Positions 26,079 through 34,601 of a DNA stretch of 49,571 bases are shown here, one piece after another. Within the stretch, counting starts at the first letter, position 1, and every line of letters begins with the position of its first letter. This stretch comes from Rickettsiales bacterium (GTDB lineage Bacteria > Pseudomonadota > Alphaproteobacteria > Rickettsiales > UBA1997). The notes under the pieces were generated by a model, which made no database searches, had not been told where the DNA came from, and saw only the letters and a list, made by a program, of their open reading frames with translations. Both the position numbers and the translations under genes were made by a program. The stretch covers positions 18,343 through 67,913 of the forward strand of contig JAHXBT010000038.1 of the NCBI GenBank assembly GCA_020054695.1, written 5' to 3'.

Positions 26079-26777
26079 ATGTCATTAATTGATTCAGATG
26101 AAAATAAAGAAAAAATATTAAAAAAATTTTTTGAAATTTCTGCAATTGAAGGTTGCAGTAACGAAATATTGCAGAGATCAGTAATTGAGTCTGGATTTGA
26201 ATCAAGGTTAAAGGATATTTTATTTGACAATGGCTTGCTTGATTTGTTTATTTTTGCCAATGATATTTTAAATAAAGATGTCATAAAAGAAATTAAGATG
26301 ATTGACATTTCTAATTTGGGTGTTTCAACAAAAATTCGTAAATTGATGGAGATTAGGTTAGGGTTGATTTCTAAAAATTATGATAGTTTTCGTCAAATTA
26401 TATTTTATTTAAAGAATAATCCAAAAACTATTACTTTTTCAGTAAAAACATCATATGAATTTTCTGATTTAGTATGGTATGAAATTGGTGATAAATCTAC
26501 TGATTATAATTTTTATACAAAAAGAATTCTGTTATCTAAAATATATTTAAGAACTTTGCTATATTTTTCTAAAAATAACTCAATTGATAAGAGTTTGTTA
26601 TATTTTGATAGTCAAATTAAAAATATTATGAAATTTGCTAAAGTTAAATCTAATATATCTAATATTGTAAAAGATTTATCTAATAATAATTGTGATAATA
26701 ATTTTACAAGTAGTGGGTATTTTCTTAAGAAACAATTATTAAAATTACCTTTTATAAGATTGTATAATGATAGATAG
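26079..26777 (+). CDS. COQ9-family ubiquinone biosynthesis protein
   Basis: 232 aa protein whose middle region matches COQ9: VWYEIGDKSTDYNFYTKRILLSKIYLRTLLYF, followed by YFDSQIKNIMKF. This W-x6-D-x-S-T-D-x-N-x-Y-T-K-R block is the family signature. COQ9 is a TetR-like-fold, lipid-binding helper of the ubiquinone hydroxylase step; it occurs in mitochondria and alphaproteobacteria. The N-terminal half is a divergent helical segment of the type seen in bacterial members. Its end overlaps cvpA by 11 bases. This family supports an alphaproteobacterial origin for the window. Confidence 0.87.
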   Translation: MSLIDSDENKEKILKKFFEISAIEGCSNEILQRSVIESGFESRLKDILFDNGLLDLFIFANDILNKDVIKEIKMIDISNLGVSTKIRKLMEIRLGLISKNYDSFRQIIFYLKNNPKTITFSVKTSYEFSDLVWYEIGDKSTDYNFYTKRILLSKIYLRTLLYFSKNNSIDKSLLYFDSQIKNIMKFAKVKSNISNIVKDLSNNNCDNNFTSSGYFLKKQLLKLPFIRLYNDR

Positions 26778-27513
26778 TTCTTTTGATATAATTGTTGGAA
26801 CAATATTATTAATAATAGTCCTTTTTTCTTTTTTAAAAGGGTTTTCTAAAGATTTTTCTTCTACCCTATGTTGGGTTTCTTCTCTTTTAATTTCTTATAA
26901 ATTTTCTCCAATATTATCTCATGTTTTTATAGGTCATGTTAACCCTCTTTTGGTTGGTGTTGCATCACATGCTATAATTTTTATTTCATCAATTATTATT
27001 ATTTATATATTAATTTCTAAATTAGTTAGGCCTTTGCTAGATAAAATTCCTAGTGTCATTAATCAATCTCTTGGTTTATTTTTTGGTGTATTTAAAGCTT
27101 ATATTATATTATCTATTATGTTAGCCGTGTTGTTGAATGTTTCTAGCAGTAAAATATTTAATATTAATCAATTGAATAATGAAGTTACGACTGGGAAAGT
27201 ATTAAGTTTTGTTAAAAATTCTAAATTTTATCCAATTTTAGAATTTGGTGCGTTAAAATTATCTTCTTTCCTTGACGATTCATTGCCTGGCATGATTAGA
27301 TCTAGTCAGTCTATCGAAAGTATTAAAAAATATAATAGTCAGAAGAAAACAATAAGTAAAAAATTATTAATTAAAAAGGATGCAGAAGAATCTGGTGGTT
27401 ATGAATCTAATGAAATCAGAAAGATGGAAAGACTAATCAAGGTAATAAATAGTGTTAATTATAAGAGTGATATTGACAATAATCCCGATCAATCTACTAT
27501 TAAAAAATATTAG
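26767..27513 (+). CDS. cvpA: CvpA-family membrane protein
   Basis: 248 aa protein with four hydrophobic helices in the first ~125 residues and a long charged C-terminal tail. IDSSFDIIVGTILLIIVLFSFLKGFSKDF at the start and GLFFGVFKAYIILSIML in the fourth helix follow the CvpA pattern. The family is tied to colicin V production and to envelope-stress or bile tolerance phenotypes in enterobacteria; the molecular role is unclear. The extended Lys/Ser/Asp-rich C-terminus (about residues 175-248) is longer than in E. coli CvpA but similar to alphaproteobacterial versions. It overlaps the COQ9 gene by 11 bases. Confidence 0.82.
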   Translation: MIDSSFDIIVGTILLIIVLFSFLKGFSKDFSSTLCWVSSLLISYKFSPILSHVFIGHVNPLLVGVASHAIIFISSIIIIYILISKLVRPLLDKIPSVINQSLGLFFGVFKAYIILSIMLAVLLNVSSSKIFNINQLNNEVTTGKVLSFVKNSKFYPILEFGALKLSSFLDDSLPGMIRSSQSIESIKKYNSQKKTISKKLLIKKDAEESGGYESNEIRKMERLIKVINSVNYKSDIDNNPDQSTIKKY

Positions 27514-27568
27514 GAATTTTCAAGAAGAGTTAAGTAAAATTAATTTTTTAAATTTTAATTAATCATAT

Positions 27569-28306
27569 ATGTTTGATTTAGAAGGTAAAAATGCTTTAAT
27601 TACAGGGGCAAGTGGTGGTATTGGTGGTGCAATTGCTAAACATTTAAGTAAAGCTGGTGCTAATATAGTTATTTCTGGAACCAGAGAAGAAAAATTACAA
27701 AATTTAAAATCAGAAATTTCTGGTCAATGCAAAATATTACCATGTGACTTGTCTGATTTGGATCAGGTTGAAAATTTATTTTTTAAAGCTGAAGAATTTT
27801 TTGGCACTATTGACATCCTTGTTTGTAATGCTGGCATTACTAAAGATAATTTAATTATGAGAATGAAAAATAAAGATTGGGATGATGTTTTAAACATTAA
27901 TCTTAAATCTACTTTTATTCTTAATAAAAATGCTACGACTAAAATGATTAGAAGAAAATTTGGTAGAATTATTAATATTTCTTCTGTTGTTGGCGTCTCT
28001 GGCAATCCTGGTCAGGCCAATTATTGTGCATCCAAAGCTGGTATGATTGGGATGGGAAAATCAATTGCGATGGATGTTGCTAAAAGAGGTGTAACCATTA
28101 ATTGTGTGGCTCCCGGTTTTATTGCAACCGACATGACAGACGCTCTTGATGATAAACAAAAGGAAGCAATTAATGGAAAAATTCCTGCTGGTAAAATGGG
28201 TTCAGTGGATGATATTGCGGCAGCAGTTTGTTATTTGGCAAGTGATGAGTCTGGATATGTAACTGGTCAGACTCTACACATTAATGGTGGAATGCTCATG
28301 GTTTAA
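27569..28306 (+). CDS. fabG: 3-oxoacyl-[acyl-carrier-protein] reductase
   Basis: NADPH-dependent reductase of the type II fatty-acid elongation cycle. It is a classical SDR with GASGGIG (13-19), NAG (87-89), catalytic Ser138/139, Tyr152 and Lys156 (NYCASKAG), and the FabG-typical segments APGFIATDMTD and GYVTGQTLHINGGM at the C-terminus. The 245 aa length fits FabG exactly, and it is much closer to canonical FabG than the two other SDRs in the window. No acpP, fabD or fabF is adjacent. Confidence 0.94.
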   Translation: MFDLEGKNALITGASGGIGGAIAKHLSKAGANIVISGTREEKLQNLKSEISGQCKILPCDLSDLDQVENLFFKAEEFFGTIDILVCNAGITKDNLIMRMKNKDWDDVLNINLKSTFILNKNATTKMIRRKFGRIINISSVVGVSGNPGQANYCASKAGMIGMGKSIAMDVAKRGVTINCVAPGFIATDMTDALDDKQKEAINGKIPAGKMGSVDDIAAAVCYLASDESGYVTGQTLHINGGMLMV

Positions 28307-28328
28307 AAATTATTTTTTTAATATTATC

Positions 28329-28952
28329 ATGTTAAAATCTTTATCTAAATCACTACTTATAATTATTATTTTGTTTGCTAATTTATCATTTGCAAATTTA
28401 GTTTCTTACAAAGACTTGCCATCAGGAACCTATCAGTTAGACAAAACTCATGCTAGTATTGTTTGGCAAGTATCTCATTTGGGTCTTTCTGATTATACAG
28501 TTAGATTTTCTGATTTTGATGCTAAGATAGAATTTGATGCTAAAAATCCAACTAAGAGTCAAGTTACTGCTGAGATTAACACTTTTTCAATTAAAACTGA
28601 ATACCCATATCCAGAAAAAAAAGATTTTGATAAAAAATTACAAGGAAATGATTGGTTCAATAGTGATGAATTCCCAAAAATTACATTTAAATCTAAGGAA
28701 GTTAAATTAATTGACGATAAGAACGGCATAATGCTAGGTGATTTAACATTTTTAGGAGTAACAAAAGAAATAAAAATGAATGTAATTTTTAACGGTGCAA
28801 TGAAGAGACAACCTTTTACAAAAAAACCAACTCTAGGATTCAAAGCGACAAGTTATATCAGCAGATCTGATTGGGGAATGGATATTTATATACCTAATAT
28901 TGCAGATCAGGTAAAAATTACCTTTGATGGAGAGTTTACTATGAAGTATTGA
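28329..28952 (+). CDS. YceI-family periplasmic lipid-binding protein (intact copy)
   Basis: Secreted protein of 207 aa with a clear signal peptide (LLIIIILFANLSFA). The mature domain opens SGTYQLDKTHASIVWQVSHLG and continues with DYTVRFSDFDAKIEFDAKNP, FPKITFKSKEV, GDLTFLGVTKE and SDWGM, the lipocalin-like YceI fold that binds polyisoprenoids in characterised members. The track's start at 28284 lies inside fabG and adds 15 residues before the signal; ATG 28329, 22 bases after the fabG stop, is preferred. It belongs to a yceI-b561-yceI2 group. Confidence 0.92.
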   Translation: MLKSLSKSLLIIIILFANLSFANLVSYKDLPSGTYQLDKTHASIVWQVSHLGLSDYTVRFSDFDAKIEFDAKNPTKSQVTAEINTFSIKTEYPYPEKKDFDKKLQGNDWFNSDEFPKITFKSKEVKLIDDKNGIMLGDLTFLGVTKEIKMNVIFNGAMKRQPFTKKPTLGFKATSYISRSDWGMDIYIPNIADQVKITFDGEFTMKY

Positions 28953-29386
28953 CTTGTTTTAAACTTCATATAGATACCTAACTTTTATTGTTATATGTGC
29001 CGTAAAAGATATTCTAAAACTATATCCTTTGGGGTTTAAACAAGTTCTGATAAATTAGTAATTCTAATTAATTCAAGGTTGCAAGAGAAGATACTGCTAC
29101 CTATGAGAGCATAATTGACTGTAAAACAAAGATTACTATAAGAACGTTTTTTTACTTCTTTCAGTTTATCAATATATTATTATCTAATAATATGTTCAAC
29201 TTTCTTTACATTCAAGATTACAACTATAGCTACAATTAGAAAAGTGTGATAACAGCATTTATTGGGTCTATTGGTTCAAAATCAAAATTTAGGTAATCCA
29301 TTAGTAAAATGGAATTAACAGTATTCTGTTTTGGCAGAAATAAATAACGATCATCAAATTTATGATGATTATAAATTACGGTAATT
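28953..29386. other. 434-base gene-free spacer before cytochrome b561
   Basis: No ORF with family features or RNA gene is visible. Near its left end CTTGTTTTAAAC (28953) and GTTTAAACAAG (29034) are inverted copies with one bulged base, 69 bases apart. Its right end has the two inverted repeats described in the next entry. The interval interrupts an otherwise natural yceI-cytochrome b561 pair and may be eroded sequence. Confidence 0.5.
29350..29386 (+). promoter_or_regulatory. Two inverted repeats just upstream of the b561 start
   Basis: ATCATCA-AATTTA-TGATGAT (29350-29369) is a 7-bp stem-loop, and AATTAC-G-GTAATT (29374-29386) is a 13-base palindrome touching the ATG. They occupy the place of a ribosome-binding site or operator. 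They may block translation or bind a regulator; both readings are inference from position. Confidence 0.35.
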
Positions 29387-29941
29387 ATGTTACAAAAAAA
29401 TCATTACCATAAATCAATTATTTTATTACATTGGGTAATGGCATTATCAATATTTTTAATGCGAATTAGCGGCACAATTATGGAATATGCTACCCTTACC
29501 AAATCTGTAAAATTTATGGTCTATCAATATCGAAAATCTCTAGGTGCTCTATTATTAATTTCTCGTTTTATTCGTATTTTTTGCCGTATTTTTACCCATA
29601 TACCACCTTTACCTAAAAAATTTTCTGGATTAGGTATAAAATTAGCTAGATTAGGTCATTATTTGTTATATTTTTTAATTTTTATTATGGTTTTTTCTGG
29701 TTGGCTTATTGTCTCTACTAGTTCATCTGGCTTACCTACTATTGTCTTTGGTCTTTTTGAATTTCCACATATTCCAAATTTAGCAGGAGAGAGAAGATTG
29801 CATAAATTAGCAGAATTGATCCATTTAATTGCTGCAATTTGCTTATTTTTAGCAATTGTTGGACATATTTTAGCTGTCATAAAACATAAAATAATTGATA
29901 AGCAAAATTTATTGAAAAGAATGTGGTTTACAGACAAATAA
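29387..29941 (+). CDS. Cytochrome b561-family membrane haem protein
   Basis: 184 aa integral membrane protein with four hydrophobic helices, probably binding two b haems and moving electrons between ubiquinol and periplasmic acceptors. The opening NHYHKSIILLHWVMA has the family's His-Trp, the second helix region has YQYRKSLGALLLISRFIR (the usual hhxSxG region), the third begins ARLGHYLLYFLIF, and the last part holds HKLAELIHLIAA and VGHILAVIKHK. These His residues are the expected haem ligands. Cytochrome b561 beside yceI genes is a recurrent bacterial arrangement; here there is one yceI on each side. Confidence 0.9.
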   Translation: MLQKNHYHKSIILLHWVMALSIFLMRISGTIMEYATLTKSVKFMVYQYRKSLGALLLISRFIRIFCRIFTHIPPLPKKFSGLGIKLARLGHYLLYFLIFIMVFSGWLIVSTSSSGLPTIVFGLFEFPHIPNLAGERRLHKLAELIHLIAAICLFLAIVGHILAVIKHKIIDKQNLLKRMWFTDK

Positions 29942-30069
29942 TATATTAATCATTGATATGAAGAAAGGTGATAATGAAGTATAAAATGAAGTAAAATGCC
30001 AACATATATCACAACTATTGAATATAAAAAAAATTATTCAAATAAAAGTAAAACTTGTAATATTTTATT

Positions 30070-30646
30070 ATGATAATGTTAAGAACCTTTAGGATTACTA
30101 TATTTTTTATTATTTATAATACAGTTATTATTAATGATTTATATTCGAAAGAATATAAAATAAATCAAAAAGAAAGTTCAGTTACTTTTTCTGCTACCCA
30201 TGCTGACAATAAATTTGTGGGTCAAATTAATAATTATCAGGCAGAGATATTTTTTGATCAAAATAATTTATCAAATAGTAAAATTAATATTATTTTTGCT
30301 ATGGATAGTTTTAAAACTGGTAATAATATGTATGATAAAGCCTTGCCAACAATGGATTGGTTTAATATTAAAAATTATCCTGAAAGCTACTTTAACTCAT
30401 CAAAAATTATTCAAAAATCAGATGGTAATTTTCAAATATTTGGCGATTTAACTATTAAAAATATTACTAAAAAAAATAAGTTTTGATTTTAAATTACAAG
30501 ATTTTAAAAAAAACTTGGTTAATGTTATTTCTAATTTTACAATTAATCGTTTAGATTTTAAGATTGGACAAGAATCTGACTTTTCTGGACAATGGGTTGA
30601 TCTACAAATTAAAATCAATCTAAATTTAATAGCTAAGGGTGAATAG
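30070..30646 (+). pseudogene. Second yceI-family gene, interrupted by a single frameshift at an A8 tract
   Basis: The first part (30070-30486) encodes a signal-bearing YceI-like protein: IYNTVIINDLYS, KINQKESSVTFSATHADNKFVGQINNYQAEIFFD, WFNIKNYPESYFNSSKI and FGDLTIKNITKK. It then stops early after ITKKNKF. One frame lower the text continues as ISFDFKLQDFKKNLVN, FTINRLDFKIGQ, SGQWVDLQIKINLNL and stops at 30646, completing the YceI fold. The change falls in the run CTAAAAAAAATAAG (eight A); seven A would restore one frame of 191 codons. The restored stop overlaps the dxr GTG by 8 bases, as for an active gene. It may be a pseudogene, a sequencing error, or rescue by polymerase slippage. Confidence 0.82.
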
Positions 30647-31769
30647 AAAATCTCTTTATATTTATGGATCTACCGGTTCTATTGGCCAAAATACACTGGA
30701 AGTTGTTCGTCAAAACCATGACTTATATTCTGTCGATGCTTTAATTGCTGGGGATAATTATCAATCATTGGTTTTGCAGGCTAAAGAATTTCAACCAAAA
30801 TTTATTGGTATTTCTAACGAACAGCATTATAAAACATTAAAAAATGAATTGCCAAATTGCCATATTGTTGCAGGTGAAGAAGAAATTAATAATTTAGCAA
30901 AAAATAAATGCGATTTGTTTCTTTCCGCAATTGTTGGTATTAAAGCCTTAATACCAACTTTAAATGCTATTAGGGCAGGATCAAATATTGCTATTGCCAA
31001 TAAAGAATGTTTGGTTTCGGCCGGCAAAATTATTATGGATGAGGTGGTAAAAAATAATATTAAATTGATTCCAATTGATTCTGAACATAATGCAATTTAC
31101 CAGATTTTTGAATATGATAATTTAGACTTAATTGATAAGATTACTTTAACAGCTTCCGGAGGACCTTTTTTATATAAATCTTTAGATCAATTACAAAATG
31201 TTACTATTAAGGAGGCGGTAAATCATCCTAATTGGTCAATGGGTCAAAAAATATCGGTTGATTCAGCAACTATGATAAATAAGGGGCTAGAAGTAATTGA
31301 AGCTGCTATGTTATTTCCAGTAAAAAATAATCAGATTAATGTTTTAATTCATCCAGAATCAATAATTCATGGTTTAGTTTCTTATAACGATGGCGCAACA
31401 CTTGCGATGATGAACCCTCCTGATATGAAAGTACCAATTTCTTATGCTTTAAAAATTAAAAATAGATTGCAAATTAATCATAAAACATTAGATTTGGCCG
31501 AAATTTCTAAATTAAATTTTTTTAAACCAGATTTTACAAGATTTAAATCTCTAAAATTATCTTTTGATGCTTTAAAAGAAGGTGGTAATAAGTTGCCTAT
31601 TTTAAACGCTGCTAATGAAATTGCCGTATCAAAATTCTTACAGGGAGAAATAAAATTTTTAGATATTATAAATTTAGTTGAAGAAATTTTAAATAAAATT
31701 CCTTATCAAAATGTTGATTCTATAGAAGATGTTTTGTATTTTGATAGTAAGGTAAGAAAAATGTTATGA
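30639..31769 (+). CDS. dxr: 1-deoxy-D-xylulose 5-phosphate reductoisomerase
   Basis: First committed MEP-pathway enzyme; it reduces and rearranges DXP to methylerythritol phosphate with NADPH. YGSTGSIGQNTLEVV at residue 9 is the NADPH loop, IANKECLVSAG lies near 127, the metal site is in IPIDSEHNAIYQ, and the mobile loop and active site include HPNWSMGQKISVDSATMINKGLEVIEA. A C-terminal helical domain starts near 290. Length is 376 aa. The GTG start at 30639 overlaps the restored stop of the preceding yceI copy. It complements ispD and ispF at 19-20 kb. Confidence 0.95.
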   Translation: MNRKSLYIYGSTGSIGQNTLEVVRQNHDLYSVDALIAGDNYQSLVLQAKEFQPKFIGISNEQHYKTLKNELPNCHIVAGEEEINNLAKNKCDLFLSAIVGIKALIPTLNAIRAGSNIAIANKECLVSAGKIIMDEVVKNNIKLIPIDSEHNAIYQIFEYDNLDLIDKITLTASGGPFLYKSLDQLQNVTIKEAVNHPNWSMGQKISVDSATMINKGLEVIEAAMLFPVKNNQINVLIHPESIIHGLVSYNDGATLAMMNPPDMKVPISYALKIKNRLQINHKTLDLAEISKLNFFKPDFTRFKSLKLSFDALKEGGNKLPILNAANEIAVSKFLQGEIKFLDIINLVEEILNKIPYQNVDSIEDVLYFDSKVRKML

Positions 31770-31884
31770 ATTAATTATACTCCACTAACGCAACTGTGGT
31801 ACCTTAATTCTTAATAACAAATTCAAATTAAACAGTTCCCCTTGAAAAAAACCTTCTGGTTTTAATGTAGGTATGGAACACAAT

Positions 31885-31906
31885 GAAAAGCTAATAGCTT
31901 CTTTTT
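31885..31906 (+). terminator. Possible intrinsic terminator after dxr
   Basis: AAGCT-AAT-AGCTT gives a short stem flanked by AAAA upstream and C-TTTTT downstream, about 115 bases past the dxr stop. The stem is only 5 bp, so efficiency is doubtful. A second imperfect stem-loop, CCTCTA...TAGAGG (31910-31944), follows at once. Confidence 0.35.
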
Positions 31907-31988
31907 AAACCTCTAGTAAAAGTAATATTTTATTGCTTTAGAGGCTTATTAGACAACGATTTAACGATGTCTAAAGTTTTATAAAATT

Positions 31989-32546
31989 ATGAAAAAAATT
32001 ATATTACTATTTTCTTTATTTTTTACAAATATAGCCATGTCTATTGAAATTAGCCCTTATAAGGTATTAGAAAAAATATCTGATAATGTTGAAGTTAGAG
32101 AATATAAAAAAATAATTCTGGCAACGGCAAATATTTCTAATAATGAAGAAGGTAACTCTGCCTTTAGATCTCTTTTTAAATTTATTTCTGGAGAAAATGA
32201 TCAAAAACAAGAGATTAAAATGACTGCTCCTGTTTTTCGTGAAGAAATTGATAATAATATGAGCATGTCTTTTGTGATGCCAGAAAAATTTAATGAACAA
32301 AATTTACCAAAGCCAAATAACCCTAAAATCAAAATTAACCTAATTAAGAATCAAAAGTTTATAGCTATTAGATTTTCTGGTTTTGCTAGTGACAGTAATT
32401 TTAATGATCATAGGGAAATTTTAGAAGATATTATAGGTGATAGAAAAATATCTGCTGACTTAGGTAATCCAATTAGAGCTTATTATAATCAACCCTGGAG
32501 CTTACCATTTTTAAAGAGGAACGAAATATTATTTAAAATAAATTAG
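31989..32546 (+). CDS. SOUL-family haem-binding protein
   Basis: 185 aa protein with an N-terminal signal (LLFSLFFTNIAMS) and a SOUL/HBP22-type domain. The diagnostic pieces are VEVREYKKIILAT, AFRSLFKFISGENDQKQEIKMTAPVF, MSFVMPEKFNEQNLPKPNNP, FIAIRFSGFASDSN and YYNQPWSLPFLKRNEI. Family members bind haem or porphyrins; the bacterial role is not well defined. The signal peptide suggests export. It is followed 4 bases later by an unusual SDR gene, so the two are probably co-transcribed. Confidence 0.92.
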   Translation: MKKIILLFSLFFTNIAMSIEISPYKVLEKISDNVEVREYKKIILATANISNNEEGNSAFRSLFKFISGENDQKQEIKMTAPVFREEIDNNMSMSFVMPEKFNEQNLPKPNNPKIKINLIKNQKFIAIRFSGFASDSNFNDHREILEDIIGDRKISADLGNPIRAYYNQPWSLPFLKRNEILFKIN

Positions 32547-32550
32547 ACTT

Positions 32551-33300
32551 ATGAAATCTTTTGAGAATAAAAATTATTTGATTTTTGCCGGCACCTCAAC
32601 AATTGCCCAAGATTTAATACGAAAGTTAAAAATATTTAATTCTAATGTTTTTTTTACTTCCAGAGACAAAATTAAAGCAAAAGATATTCACGATCAATAT
32701 AACTATGATTATGAAATTTGCCCAGATTTGGCGAATTTTGATGAGGTAGATAAAATATTTAAAATTGCCAAGGAGAGATTAGGAAGAATAGATGGAGTAG
32801 TTAATTTTTCTGGTTCAATTAATTTAAAAGCAGCACATCAAACTAATTTTAATGAATATCTAGATGTTATTAATAAAAATTTAACTTCTTCTTTTGCAAT
32901 CGTAAGAGGAGCTGGGAAATATATGAATGACGGTGGTTCAGTAGTTTTGACATCTTCTATTGCGGCATCTATTGGTATTGCTAATCATGATGCTATTTCT
33001 GCTGCTAAAGCTGGAGTTGAAGGGTTAGTTAGGTCTGCAGCTTGCACTTACGCTATGAAAAACATTCGTTTCAATGCAGTTGCTCCAAGTTTAACTGACA
33101 CTAATATGACTAAAATTATTACAGAAAATGAAATGATGCTAAAGGCATCAAATTATATGCATTTGCTGGGTAGAATTGGAAATGTTGGTGACATATCAAG
33201 AGCTTGTTCATTTTTATTAAATCCTGATAATAGTTGGATCACAGGACAAATTATTAAGGTTGAAGGAGGTTTTTCTTTAAAATCTAGGGCCAGATTGTAG
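32551..33300 (+). CDS. Divergent SDR-fold protein lacking the catalytic tyrosine
   Basis: 249 aa protein with the overall FabG-like SDR layout (beta-alpha repeat, SGQ-like tail ITGQIIKVEGGFS) but degraded active-site motifs. The glycine loop reads GTSTIAQ instead of GxxxGIG, NAG reads FSG, and the Tyr of YxxxK is Ile149 ahead of Lys153 (HDAISAAKAG). Ser135/136 is kept. Either the chemistry differs from classical SDRs or the protein is structural. Similar NHxAIxAAKAG variants exist in bacteria as I recall, so this is probably a subfamily rather than decay. It follows the SOUL gene after 4 bases. Confidence 0.83.
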   Translation: MKSFENKNYLIFAGTSTIAQDLIRKLKIFNSNVFFTSRDKIKAKDIHDQYNYDYEICPDLANFDEVDKIFKIAKERLGRIDGVVNFSGSINLKAAHQTNFNEYLDVINKNLTSSFAIVRGAGKYMNDGGSVVLTSSIAASIGIANHDAISAAKAGVEGLVRSAACTYAMKNIRFNAVAPSLTDTNMTKIITENEMMLKASNYMHLLGRIGNVGDISRACSFLLNPDNSWITGQIIKVEGGFSLKSRARL

Positions 33301-33373
33301 CAAGTTTACTGTGAATTATTTGTGTAATAGTGTAATATTAATTCTTACCACTAGATTAGAGATACGACAAATT

Positions 33374-33592
33374 TTATATTATTTTGAATATTATACCAAA
33401 TAGATTATTAGTGACTAATTTTAGTTCAGATAGTAAATTATTTATTGCTTTACCACTATTTGAATTTTGATCAATATTTAAAACTGCTAGTACATCTTCT
33501 ATAGAAATAATTCCAGTTAGGAATAACAAAAAAAATAAAGCAATTAAAAATATTAATAATCTAAAACTAATCTTCAGGGCAATATTAAACAT
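33374..33592 (-). CDS. Small single-helix membrane protein downstream of nrdB
   Basis: 72 aa ORF starting 7 bases after the nrdB stop on the same strand. It has one strongly hydrophobic segment (LLIFLIALFFLLFLTG) and a short polar tail with an NNLLSEL helix. I do not recognise a family. The tight spacing behind nrdB supports translation; short length and AT-rich hydrophobic codons leave room for a chance ORF. Confidence 0.45.
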   Translation of the reverse strand: MFNIALKISFRLLIFLIALFFLLFLTGIISIEDVLAVLNIDQNSNSGKAINNLLSELKLVTNNLFGIIFKII

Positions 33593-33599
33593 ATAATAT

Positions 33600-34601
33600 C
33601 TAATTAACTATATCTAATTTCTTGACCTTATTATTATCTATCTCAGTAAAAACACTTTCCCAGGTACCAGTTGTTGAAGCTCTAGAATATTCAGTTACTC
33701 TATTTTCAAAGAAATTAGTATGTTCAACACCATTTAGAATCTCATCAAGCCAAGGAAGTGGATTATCATCAATCATGTAGATATCCTTCAAACCCAATTG
33801 TGACAATCTTCTATCAGCAATATATCTAATATATCTTTTAACTTCTCTAGCGGTTAACCCTTCAATTGCTCCCATTTCAAACGCCAAATCAATAAATGCA
33901 TCTTCAAAATGTACAATTGTAGCACAAGCTTCATAAAGATTACCACGTAGTTCTTCATTCCAAACTTCTGGATTTTCTTTAACAAAAGTATGAAATAATT
34001 TGATAATAGATTCAGTATGAAGAGACTCATCCCTAACAGACCAGGTTACAATTTGCCCCATACCTTTCATTTTACCAAATCTTTGGAAACTAAGCAAAAT
34101 GGCAAAGGAGGCAAATAATTGTAAACCTTCAGTGAAGCCACCAAATACCGCAAGAGTTGTAGCAATATTTTGTTTGGTACTAACACCAAATTTTTGCATA
34201 TAATCATATTTATCCTTCATTTCCTTATATTTCATGAAGGATTGATACTCTACTTCTGGTATACCAATAGTATCTAACAAATGAGAGTAGGCTGCAATGT
34301 GTATGGTTTCCATATTGGAAAAGGCCGAAAGCATCATTTGCACCTCAGTTGGTTGAAAAACTTGACTATAATGTTTCATATAGCAATTATTAACTTCAAT
34401 ATCAGCTTGAGTAAAAAATCTAAAGATTTGAGTAAGAAGATTTTTCTCAGAAATTGTTAAATTATGCTTCCAATCTCTTACATCATCAGCCAATGGAACT
34501 TCTTCTGGAAGCCAGTGAATTTGTTGTTGTTTTAACCAAGAATCATAAGCCCAAGGGTATTTAAAAGGTTTGTAAATATGGGGTGCATTTAATAACGACA
34601 T
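33600..34601 (-). CDS. nrdB: Ribonucleotide reductase class Ia beta subunit
   Basis: Radical-bearing R2 subunit that drives reduction of ribonucleotides by NrdA. The di-iron ligands appear in FFTQADIEVNNCY (Asp), SNMETIHIAAYSHLLDT (Glu, His) and in the second helix pair around VRDESLHTESI. The radical tyrosine is present four residues after the His in ETIHIAAY. The C-terminal part with HTNFFENRVTEYSRA matches alphaproteobacterial R2 proteins, and 333 aa fits. nrdA is not in the window. The upstream gap to tolQ is about 165 bases and probably holds its promoter. Confidence 0.94.
   Translation of the reverse strand: MSLLNAPHIYKPFKYPWAYDSWLKQQQIHWLPEEVPLADDVRDWKHNLTISEKNLLTQIFRFFTQADIEVNNCYMKHYSQVFQPTEVQMMLSAFSNMETIHIAAYSHLLDTIGIPEVEYQSFMKYKEMKDKYDYMQKFGVSTKQNIATTLAVFGGFTEGLQLFASFAILLSFQRFGKMKGMGQIVTWSVRDESLHTESIIKLFHTFVKENPEVWNEELRGNLYEACATIVHFEDAFIDLAFEMGAIEGLTAREVKRYIRYIADRRLSQLGLKDIYMIDDNPLPWLDEILNGVEHTNFFENRVTEYSRASTTGTWESVFTEIDNNKVKKLDIVN

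Noticed and set aside
26066-26308. 80-aa and 73-aa minus-strand ORFs near the COQ9 start
   Set aside because: They overlap the COQ9-family gene and have no independent support.
28284-28328. Upstream start of the first yceI gene in the ORF track
   Set aside because: It falls inside fabG and would put 15 residues ahead of a clean signal peptide; ATG 28329 is better.
29264-29282. 19-base match TGGGTCTATTGGTTCAAAA to a coaBC segment near 38.2 kb, suggesting a gene fragment in the spacer
   Set aside because: Translation diverges at once on both sides of the match, and at this base composition one such match in 50 kb is expected by chance with fair probability.
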